Shown here: positions 41,773 to 48,174 of the stretch, in pieces | How positions within the stretch are numbered: the stretch's first letter is position 1 | Layout: every line of letters begins with the position of its first letter | Assembly (NCBI GenBank): GCA_035533075.1 | Contig: DATLUO010000226.1 | Location: 1 to 48,174, forward strand | Length of the DNA: 48,174 nt | Direction: 5' to 3' | Source: Pirellulales bacterium | GTDB lineage: Bacteria > Planctomycetota > Planctomycetia > Pirellulales > JAICIG01 | The notes under the pieces: model-generated | What the model saw: only the letters and a program-made list of their open reading frames with translations | What the model was told of the DNA's origin: nothing | Database searches by the model: none | Made by a program: the position numbers and the translations under genes

Positions 41773-43428
41773 TTGGCCAAAACCCCCAAGCACGCTGGTC
41801 ACACTCGCAAAATCTCGACGGACCCGGCCCACAAACAGAACATGAAACCGCGGTCGAAACCCGTCGCCGGACGCCCGAACGCCTTTGATTTCGACGACGA
41901 ACCGCTGGCCCGCTTGAGCGACGAGCACGAACCGCTCATCGACGACGAAGCCGACGAGACAGCCGAAGCCGCGGATGCCGACGAGGCCGACGAAGAAGAA
42001 CTCGGCTTCGGCGACCAGGAACTGGAAGGCAGCATGGGCGGAGACCGCATCGACGATCCGGTGCGGATCTACCTGATGCAGATGGGCGAGATTCCGCTGT
42101 TGACGCGCGAGCAAGAGATTGCCGCCGCCAAGGAAATCGACCAGGCGCGACGCCGTTATCGCATCACGCTGTTGGCCAGCGACTTTTTGTTGCAAGGCGC
42201 GGTGGCCCTGCTGAAAAAGGTCCGCGACGGCGAGCTGCGGCTCGATCGCACGGTCGATGTCTCCGTGACCGACGCCCAAGAGAAGAAGCGGATCATGGCC
42301 CGGCTTCATCCGAATTTGAAAACGCTCGACCACCTGCTCAAGCAGAACGAGCTTGACTTCCGCACCGTGATGAGCCGCGGCGCCAAGATGCCCGACCGCC
42401 GCGCGGCCTGGCGGCGGCTGGTCTTGCGACGCCACAAGGCCGTGCGGCTCGTCGAAGAGCTCGATTTGCGAACGCAACGCTTGCAGCCGTTGATGGAGAA
42501 ACTGGCCGAAATCTCCCGGCGCATGGACGACCTGCTCGACCAGATCAACGTCCTGCGGGTCAAACACGCTGGGCCGGAGCAAGTGGCCTCGCTACGGAAA
42601 GAGCTGCGTTATCTGCTGCGAATTACGCTGGAAAGCCCGTCGACTTTGCGTGCCCGGACCGCCAACACGGCGGCCTGCCTGACGCGCTACGATGCGGCCA
42701 AGCGCGTGCTGTCGGCGGGCAACTTGCGTCTGGTGGTCTCCATCGCCAAGCGCTATCGCAACCGGGGCCTGAGCTTCCTCGATTTGATTCAGGAAGGGAA
42801 CACCGGGCTGATGCGGGCGGTCGACAAGTTCGAGCACGGCCGCGGCTTCAAGTTCTCGACCTACGCGACTTGGTGGATTCGCCAGGCCATTACGCGGGCC
42901 ATCGCCGACCAGAGCCGCACCATCCGTTTGCCGGTCCACATGATCGAAACGATGGGCCGGGTGAGGGAGGTCACGCGCCGCTGGTTGCAAGAATACGGCC
43001 GCGAACCGACGGTCGACGAAACGGCGGCCGAAACCGGGCTGACTCTGGAAGAGGCCCGCTGCGTGTTGAAGATGACGCGGCATCCGCTCTCGCTGGACCA
43101 GCCGGTGGGCGACCACGACGACAGCTTCTTCGGCGAGTTCGTGGAAGACCATCGCCACGAGGACCCGCTGCACGACATGACGCAAAACATGCTCAAAGAG
43201 CGGCTGGCCGACGCCCTGGGCGAGCTGAATTATCGCGAGCGCGAAATCCTCCGATTGCGTTACGGACTGGCCGACGGGTATTCTTACACATTGGAGGAGG
43301 TCGGAAAGATCTTCTCGGTGACGCGGGAGCGCGTGCGGCAGATCGAGGCCAAGGCCGTCCGCAAGTTGCAGCATCCCGTGCGTTGCCGCCGCCTGGTCGG
43401 CTTCCTCGATCAGGTCGGCTCGGCGTGA
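41773..43428 (+). CDS. rpoD: primary-type sigma-70 factor
   Basis: About 551 residues from TTG (AAAGGAAAC upstream), or 528 from ATG at 41842. The N-terminus is acidic and lacks a recognisable region 1.1. Region 1.2 is [21 protein letters not shown] helical non-conserved insertion (about 110-300) precedes region 2: [60 protein letters not shown]. Region 3 ([20 protein letters not shown]) and region 4 ([32 protein letters not shown]) are complete. It binds core RNA polymerase and the -10/-35 elements of housekeeping promoters. It could be a group 2 sigma; the insertion and full regions favour the primary type. Heptamer repeats begin eight bases after the stop. Confidence 0.88.
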   Translation: MAKTPKHAGHTRKISTDPAHKQNMKPRSKPVAGRPNAFDFDDEPLARLSDEHEPLIDDEADETAEAADADEADEEELGFGDQELEGSMGGDRIDDPVRIYLMQMGEIPLLTREQEIAAAKEIDQARRRYRITLLASDFLLQGAVALLKKVRDGELRLDRTVDVSVTDAQEKKRIMARLHPNLKTLDHLLKQNELDFRTVMSRGAKMPDRRAAWRRLVLRRHKAVRLVEELDLRTQRLQPLMEKLAEISRRMDDLLDQINVLRVKHAGPEQVASLRKELRYLLRITLESPSTLRARTANTAACLTRYDAAKRVLSAGNLRLVVSIAKRYRNRGLSFLDLIQEGNTGLMRAVDKFEHGRGFKFSTYATWWIRQAITRAIADQSRTIRLPVHMIETMGRVREVTRRWLQEYGREPTVDETAAETGLTLEEARCVLKMTRHPLSLDQPVGDHDDSFFGEFVEDHRHEDPLHDMTQNMLKERLADALGELNYREREILRLRYGLADGYSYTLEEVGKIFSVTRERVRQIEAKAVRKLQHPVRCRRLVGFLDQVGSA

Positions 43429-43436
43429 GGCACGGA

Positions 43437-43464
43437 GGTAGACGGTAGACAGTAGACGGTAGAC
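43437..43464. repeat. GGTAGAC heptamer array before the methyltransferase
   Basis: Four in-phase 7-mers (GGTAGAC, GGTAGAC, AGTAGAC, GGTAGAC) sit between the sigma-factor stop and the AGGGAGAGGG ribosome-binding site of the next gene. The complement of this unit recurs as CCGTCTA inside the next gene at 43568-43581. Confidence 0.85.
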
Positions 43465-43476
43465 AGGGAGAGGGAT

Positions 43477-44778
43477 ATGAAGAGCGAGCATGTCGGCCAG
43501 ACTCCAAGTTTGCAATTCGCAATTGGCAATTGGCAATTTGCAATTTCCTCCCCCCGTCTGCGGTCTGCCGTCTACCGTCTACTTGTCGTCGCATTCATCA
43601 TCGCCATCGCATCAAGCGCCCGCGCCGCCGACCGCTTCGCGGCTATTCGCGACCGAATGGTCGACGACGTTGTCATCGGCCAGGGGGTGACCGACTCGCG
43701 CGTGATCGCGGTCATGCGCAAGGTGCCGCGGCACGAGTTCATGCCCGAAAAGCAGCGCGACAAGGCCTATCGCGACGAGGCCTTGCCGATCGGCGAAGGG
43801 CAGACGATCTCGCCGCCGTTTGTGGTGGCCTCGATGACCGAGCATCTCGATCCACAGCCCGACGACAAGGTGCTGGAGATCGGCACGGGCAGCGGTTATC
43901 AGGCGGCCGTGCTGAGCGGTCTGGTGAAAGACGTCTACACGATCGAGATTCAAAAGCCGTTGGGGGTCCGCGCCGAAGCCACGTTGCGGCGGATCGGCTA
44001 TCAGAACGTCCATTGCCGCATCGGCGACGGCTACCAGGGATGGCCCGAAGCCGCGCCCTTCGACAAGATCATCGTCACCTGTTCGCCCGAAAAAATCCCC
44101 CAGCCGCTCATCGACCAGTTGGCCGACGGCGGCCGCATGATGATTCCGGTCGGCCAGCGGTTTCAGCAGGTGCTCTATCTGTATAAGAAGAGCGGCGGCA
44201 AGCTGGAAAAAGAGGCGGTCGAGGCGACGATGTTTGTGCCGATGACGGGCACGGCCGAGAATTTGCGCGAGGTGGAATATGATTCGGCGCACCCGGAGAT
44301 GATCAACGGGAGCTTCGAGAAATCGACGGTGATCGAGGGCGTGCCCGACGGCTGGTACTACGCGCGGCAGTGCAAGCTGGAAGCCGTCGACCGAGCGCCC
44401 GACGGGCGGCAGATACTCACCTGCCGCAACATCGAGCCGGGCAAGTTTTCGCAGATTCTGCAGGCGTTTGGCGTCGATGGCCGAAAGGTTCGGCAGTTGG
44501 AAGTGGGGCTGTGGGTCCAAGGCTTCGACATTCGTCCGCCCCTGACGGAGCCCGACCGCCGGCCGCGGCTGATCGTGAATTATTACGACCAGAACAAGGC
44601 GTTCATCAAAGAGGAGTCGCTGGGTCCGTGGACGGGCACCTTCGGCTGGATCGCGGTCCGCGATGTGGTTCCCGTTCCGCGTGAGGCCCGCGTGGTCGTG
44701 CTCTATCTGGGCATGCTGGGCGCGACGGGCGAGGTTTCTTTCGACAACGTCAGCGTCAAAGCGGTGGCTGCGAAGTGA
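43477..44778 (+). CDS. pcm: exported protein-L-isoaspartate methyltransferase with C-terminal beta-domain
   Basis: 433 residues. Residues 50-265 are a PCMT domain: MVDDVVIGQGVTDSRVIAVM, RHEFMPEKQRDKAYRDEALP, IGEGQTISPPFVVASMTEHL, VLEIGTGSGYQAAVLSGLV (SAM-binding) and FDKIIVTCSPEKIPQPLIDQ. It methylates L-isoaspartate in aged proteins. The N-terminus has a hydrophobic export segment (LLVVAFIIAIASSARAADRF), so this copy is predicted to act outside the cytoplasm, where the SAM source is unclear. Residues ~270-433 are an extra beta-rich, galactose-binding-like domain (PEMINGSFEKSTVIEGVPDG, VSFDNVSVKAV). Residues ~12-36 are translated heptamer repeats. Start at 43477 is favoured by the AGGGAGAGGG site. 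Confidence 0.85.
   Translation: MKSEHVGQTPSLQFAIGNWQFAISSPRLRSAVYRLLVVAFIIAIASSARAADRFAAIRDRMVDDVVIGQGVTDSRVIAVMRKVPRHEFMPEKQRDKAYRDEALPIGEGQTISPPFVVASMTEHLDPQPDDKVLEIGTGSGYQAAVLSGLVKDVYTIEIQKPLGVRAEATLRRIGYQNVHCRIGDGYQGWPEAAPFDKIIVTCSPEKIPQPLIDQLADGGRMMIPVGQRFQQVLYLYKKSGGKLEKEAVEATMFVPMTGTAENLREVEYDSAHPEMINGSFEKSTVIEGVPDGWYYARQCKLEAVDRAPDGRQILTCRNIEPGKFSQILQAFGVDGRKVRQLEVGLWVQGFDIRPPLTEPDRRPRLIVNYYDQNKAFIKEESLGPWTGTFGWIAVRDVVPVPREARVVVLYLGMLGATGEVSFDNVSVKAVAAK
43512..43581. repeat. heptamer array inside the methyltransferase N-terminus
   Basis: Ten in-phase 7-mers: GCAATTC, GCAATTG, GCAATTG, GCAATTT, GCAATTT, CCTCCCC, CCGTCTG, CGGTCTG, CCGTCTA, CCGTCTA. They lie within codons 12-35 of the gene starting at 43477. 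Three units equal seven codons, so the translation shows an approximate 7-residue echo (QFAIGNWQFAI). Confidence 0.85.
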
Positions 44779-44789
44779 CCGCCGCGCAA

Positions 44790-44821
44790 AACAAAAGCGA
44801 CACGCGCGCGTCGCTTTTGTT
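44790..44821. terminator. bidirectional hairpin terminator
   Basis: AACAAAAGCGAC (44790-44801) pairs perfectly with GTCGCTTTTGTT (44810-44821) around an ACGCGCGC loop. It begins 12 bases after the methyltransferase stop, and the helicase gene converges from the other side. The T-rich arms on both strands suit termination in both directions. A near copy is at 15749-15780. Confidence 0.75.
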
Positions 44822-44912
44822 TGGGCTGGCCGCTTCAGCGAACGCTGTTTCGATCCAGGTCCCTCCTCGACGAGTCAGCCGCACGGCTGGAAGACCTGGC
44901 CAATCAATGGCT

Positions 44913-47297
44913 TCAATGATCTTGCAGTCCGGTTTCTGCCGACGCCTCCGCCGCGTGCGACTCGCCTTCGATAAGATCGGCGGCGTGGGCATGCTGGATC
45001 GCTTCTTCGGTGCTGGATGGGTCGACCACGCGGCAACTCGCCGCCAGCCGCTCGGACAGCTCGCGCAATTCCGCCTGCCAGGCGGCCGGCTCGACCTCCG
45101 GCGGACAAACGGCGGCAAATTCCTCGCACAGCAAGATCAGCCGCAGCAGATGCCGGAAGATCAGCCCTTCCTGCTTGGTCAGATCGCGCGACTTGACGAA
45201 GTTGTTGAAGTTGCCGCCGAAGAAGAACAGCTCGCCCGCCGCCCACACCGCTTGTGTCTCGACGTCGCGCACTTCGGGGTGCAAGGCGTCGAACAACAGC
45301 CGCAGCTTTTCGGCGAAAACAGGCGGCCGCTCGAAAGGCCCGTCGCGGTCGAAGCGGTCTTCCTCTTCTTCGCCTTCCGGCACGGGGGCCGCCATCAGGC
45401 CACGGGCGATCAGCTCGTCGTCGAGCCGCGTGGTCGCCAACGGGCCGGGCGGCAGGTCGCGCGGCACGCGCACGTATTTCAGCACCGGTCCCGGCAAGCC
45501 CAGCACGCTCTCCAACGCTTGCAGCCGCTCCGTGCGGTCGGCGATGCCAAGCTGCTCGATCAGAAAGGCGCCGTACAGCGGATTGACGCTGCGAAACGAC
45601 AGCAGCCGCGGCAATGTGTCCGTCGCATGCGCCAAACGCGGCGAATAACGCGGCGGAGTCGGCGCGTCGCTCCCGCTCCCGCCGTGAGAGGCGTGGGGCG
45701 ATGACTGCGGCAAACCAAACAGTCCCTTGGTCGGCGCCGCCGCGACCTTCGGTTGCTGCGGTTCCTCATTTTTCTCAGGCGGCTCGGGCTCCAGCCTCAC
45801 ATAGCCGCCGGAGCAGAGCGTAAGCAGCATGCGGTCAAGCGCCTGTTCGCCGGCACGAATCCGCGGCTCGTCCATCAGCCGCTTGCGAATCAGCTTGCGG
45901 ATGAGATCGACGTCGGGCGAGATGCTGAGCAAATATGCCAAGAGCCGCCAGGGAAGCTGTCCCTTGCTGTAAAGCTTGCCCGGCGGCGCCAGCTTCAGCT
46001 TGTCGAACTGCTGCTCGTTCCAATAGGCCTGGTTTTCGCGCCGCGTCGGCCGCTTCTTCTTGAGGGCTTTTTTGGCCTTCATCAGGCCGGGGTCTTTGGT
46101 GTCTTCCGGAATGGCGTCGTACTTTTGCTTCCAGCGCAGAATCTTCACGTCGTCTTCGTGGGCCAGGGCGAACACGTAGCCGCGGTCGTCGAATTGCGGG
46201 CGGCCGGCACGCCCGAAAATCTGGTGGGCCGTGCTCGCCTCCAGCAGCTTCTGCTCGCCCGGCTTGCCTTTGACCAGCGACGTCAGCACCACGCTTCGCG
46301 CGGGCAGATTGATGCCGGCCGCCAGCGTCTCGGTGCAGACGCACACGGCCAGCAGCTTGCGCTGAAAGAGGTGTTCGACGATGCGGCGATACTTGGGCAG
46401 CAGGCCGGCATGATGGACGCCCACGCCGCGCATCAAAAGCTGCTTGAGCTTCGTGCCCGCCCCCTGCGATAAGTCGAGCTTGTTGACTTCGTCCAGAAGC
46501 CGCGAGCGGACCGGCTCGCCGAGCAAGTGGCAACCTTTGAGCTGCTCGGCCACGCTCCAGCATTCGTCGCGGTTGAAGCAGAACACGAGTGCGGGCGTCT
46601 GCCGGGTGGCGTCGTCGCCCGCGGCGATGCGGGTGGCAAACTCGTTCAGCAGCTCGTCGGGCACCCACTGATACGTCAGCGGCACGCGCCGCTCGGTGCT
46701 TTGCACCAGCTCGACTTTGCGGCCGTGGCAACGGTCGAGCCAATTGACGAACTCCTGTGCGTTGCCGACGGTGGCCGAGAGCAGCAGCAGCTTGACGTGC
46801 GGCGGCAGCATGCCCAACGACAATTCCCAGACGGCGCCGCGTTCGACGTCGGCGAAACTGTGAAACTCATCCATCACCACGGCGCTGACCGGCGTAAAGT
46901 CGAACGCCGCCTGGTGCAGCAGCCGGTTGAGCAGAATCTCGGCCACGACCACCAGCACGCGGGCCTTGGGGTTGACGCGGCGGTTGCCGGTCACGAGTCC
47001 CACGTCGTCGGGCGAGAAGCCCCAGCGGACGGCGGCCGCCTGCATCTCGGAGAATTTTTGTTCGGTAAGCGCGATGAGCGGGGTGGTGTAATAAGCGAGC
47101 GTGCCGTTGTGCAGGGCCTCGAACAGAGCGGCTTCGGCGATCAGCGTTTTGCCCGTGCCGGTCGGCGCGCAGACCAGCACTCCCTGCTCGGCCGTGAACC
47201 AGGCCAGCAGCGCCTCTTCCTGCACCGCGTAGGGCGGATAAGGGAGCTGTTTGAGATACGCTTCGGCCAGTTCGTCGCGGGAGAGCGTGGTGGGCAT
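44913..47297 (-). CDS. Ski2/Mtr4-like DEAD/DEAH-box helicase
   Basis: 794 residues with a superfamily 2 helicase core in the N-terminal 420: Q-like region YAVQEEALLAWF, Walker A VCAPTGTGKTLIAEA, motif II VMDEFHSFAD (Asp143-His146, a DEFH variant), motif III LLLSATVGN, GVHHAGLLPKYRRIVEHLF, CTETLAAGINLPARSVVLT, and motif VI QIFGRAGRPQFDD. It resembles the Ski2/Mtr4/Lhr-type RNA or DNA helicases. The C-terminal half contains a basic helix (MKAKKALKKKRPTRRE), a Pro/Glu-rich linker near residue 510 and a helical ending. There are no accessory domains such as an arch that I could identify. No ribosome-binding site is obvious. It is convergent with the methyltransferase and separated by the hairpin at 44790-44821. 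Confidence 0.9.
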   Translation of the reverse strand: MPTTLSRDELAEAYLKQLPYPPYAVQEEALLAWFTAEQGVLVCAPTGTGKTLIAEAALFEALHNGTLAYYTTPLIALTEQKFSEMQAAAVRWGFSPDDVGLVTGNRRVNPKARVLVVVAEILLNRLLHQAAFDFTPVSAVVMDEFHSFADVERGAVWELSLGMLPPHVKLLLLSATVGNAQEFVNWLDRCHGRKVELVQSTERRVPLTYQWVPDELLNEFATRIAAGDDATRQTPALVFCFNRDECWSVAEQLKGCHLLGEPVRSRLLDEVNKLDLSQGAGTKLKQLLMRGVGVHHAGLLPKYRRIVEHLFQRKLLAVCVCTETLAAGINLPARSVVLTSLVKGKPGEQKLLEASTAHQIFGRAGRPQFDDRGYVFALAHEDDVKILRWKQKYDAIPEDTKDPGLMKAKKALKKKRPTRRENQAYWNEQQFDKLKLAPPGKLYSKGQLPWRLLAYLLSISPDVDLIRKLIRKRLMDEPRIRAGEQALDRMLLTLCSGGYVRLEPEPPEKNEEPQQPKVAAAPTKGLFGLPQSSPHASHGGSGSDAPTPPRYSPRLAHATDTLPRLLSFRSVNPLYGAFLIEQLGIADRTERLQALESVLGLPGPVLKYVRVPRDLPPGPLATTRLDDELIARGLMAAPVPEGEEEEDRFDRDGPFERPPVFAEKLRLLFDALHPEVRDVETQAVWAAGELFFFGGNFNNFVKSRDLTKQEGLIFRHLLRLILLCEEFAAVCPPEVEPAAWQAELRELSERLAASCRVVDPSSTEEAIQHAHAADLIEGESHAAEASAETGLQDH

Positions 47298-47602
47298 CCG
47301 CCCAGTGTAGAGCCTGCCGGTCGCGACGCCAATGCTCGGACTTTCGCGTAAGATTGTCCAGCGGCTCCAATTCCGATCTATCCGGCCGGCACCTCGGGAC
47401 CGCCGGAGGCCGACCGCCCGATGGAAGAACGTTTTGGCGGTTGGCGACGACCAAGGTCGTCGTCTCGGTGGAACGAGGCGAGGGAAAAGTCTTTACGGGC
47501 GCGGGTCCGATTGGTTGGTCCCGGCGTTGCGGAAGCTCCGCGCGTGACGATTTCAGGCACTGGACGAGCACGCTTTTATAGCGTAGAACCCGTGAAAACG
47601 CG
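47298..47602. other. intergenic spacer before tRNA-Leu
   Basis: No gene, repeat or long palindrome is recognised here. A TTTTATAG at about 47573-47580 could be the -10 of the tRNA promoter, but a matching -35 is not evident. Confidence 0.5.
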
Positions 47603-47688
47603 GGCCGAATGGCGGAATTGGCAGACGCACAGGACTTAAAATCCTGTGGTGGGCAACCACCGTGCGGGTTCGATCCCCGCTTCGGCCA
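47603..47688 (+). tRNA. tRNA-Leu (UAA)
   Basis: The acceptor stem GGCCGAA pairs with TTCGGCC. The anticodon arm AGGACTTAAAATCCT gives anticodon UAA. A class II variable arm (GTGGTGGGCAACCACC) and the T-arm GCGGGTTCGATCCCCGC are complete. CCA is not encoded. It is followed by a partial IS91-family transposase in the opposite orientation. Confidence 0.96.
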
Positions 47689-47699
47689 ATGCGTTACGG

Positions 47700-48174
47700 C
47701 AACTCCACCCAATCGGCCGGGGGGACTCACAACGAGTAGCCAACGCGCCGCCCCCCTCATCCCGAATGGCCGAAGTTCAGATTTCGGCGACTGGTCTCGC
47801 CACAACTGCAGGAGTTGCCCCAACGTGGGCCGAGCCACGCTCTCGCGCGGGAATAACCGCCCGCTACGGCAGACGGGACAGGCGTGAGCTTCAGGCCCGA
47901 AAGGAAAATCGCCTGCGCTGGCCGGCTCCGCGGCGGGCGGTGCGGCGGGCGGTGCGGCCTGTTCCTGCTGTTGTTGCAGCAGCCGGCGGCACACGTCGAG
48001 CTTTCTCTGGCGATGGCAGTTCGCCAAAAAGCCGTAGTGCCGGATGCGCTGAAAACCGGAGGGCAAGACGTGCAGCAGGAAACGACGCAGGAACTCCACC
48101 GCCAGCAGCGTCATCGTGCGCCAGCCCCCGCCGTGCGCGTAATCTTTCCATCGAAAGCTGACGTGGCGGTCGTC
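47700..48174 (-). mobile_element. 3' part of an IS91-family transposase, cut by the window edge
   Basis: The minus-strand frame entering at 48174 reads VSFRWKDYAHGGGWRTMTLL, then AVEFLRRFLLHVLPSGFQRI and RHYGFLANCHRQRKLDVCRR. This is the conserved C-terminal part of IS91/ISCR-type Y2 rolling-circle transposases. A Q/A-rich stretch and a CPVC pair follow (47860-47880). The frame stays open through the tRNA-Leu antisense strand and into the helicase gene, so the true end of the protein is not marked by a nearby stop. The 3' boundary given is approximate. The N-terminal catalytic part lies outside the window. Confidence 0.75.

Noticed and set aside
46867-48114. 415-codon minus-strand frame as one protein
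   Set aside because: Only its first ~100 codons match an IS91-type transposase; the rest runs through antisense tRNA-Leu and another frame of the helicase gene.

Overview
The window looks like a chromosomal contig from a high-GC planctomycete, most likely the Pirellulales side of the phylum; this placement is an inference. The pointers are: a giant Rhs protein whose N-terminus carries a planctomycete-type LE-x-R-x-(L/M)LS surface-protein motif; a J-domain-like protein opening with the FDPYRKWLGIP signature that recurs in planctomycete proteins; FHA-, GYF- and Ser/Thr-kinase-containing signalling proteins; several lineage-type lipoproteins; and gene spacing filled with short repeats. No rRNA, phage module or CRISPR array was seen. 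Three tRNAs are present: Ser(CGA), Ala(GGC) and Leu(UAA).

Layout. 0.5-6.8 kb is housekeeping: a TSUP transporter, a secreted esterase/SMP-30 fusion, nadC, a split two-component pair, rpsU, a small conserved protein and a CBS protein. 6.9-17.4 kb is accessory: tRNA-Ser, a helically phased CGTCAA array, a DUF3102-like gene, a 1756-residue Rhs protein with a unique C-terminal tail, a secreted aspartic protease, a duplicated ~250-bp non-coding repeat, and remnants of a REP-associated transposase. 17.5-30.0 kb holds membrane and envelope functions: an LPG-synthase-like flippase, lipoproteins, a MaoC hydratase, a CusA-type RND pump with its adaptor, and a soluble histidine kinase. A wrecked glycosyltransferase fused to a transposase N-terminus lies at 30.2-31.4 kb.

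32.0-41.0 kb is the most unusual part. It encodes an M48 protease; a three-gene minus-strand operon (a Ser/Thr kinase fused to a complete Hsp70 nucleotide-binding domain, a triple GYF-like protein, and a membrane-anchored J-like protein without HPD); and, divergently, an ABCG-type ABC transporter carrying three N-terminal FHA domains. A kinase, a phosphothreonine-reading transporter, an Hsp70 and a J-like partner side by side suggest a phospho-controlled chaperone/transport system. It may be undescribed.

41.7-48.2 kb returns to core functions: a primary-type sigma factor, an exported isoaspartyl methyltransferase with an extra beta-domain, a Ski2-like helicase, tRNA-Leu and a partial IS91-family transposase.

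The non-coding DNA carries a consistent theme. Arrays of 7-bp units hug gene ends, and one has been absorbed into a signal-peptide region. Inverted 39-bp REP/BIME-like elements recur at four loci. Other palindromes share a GCGCGC core.
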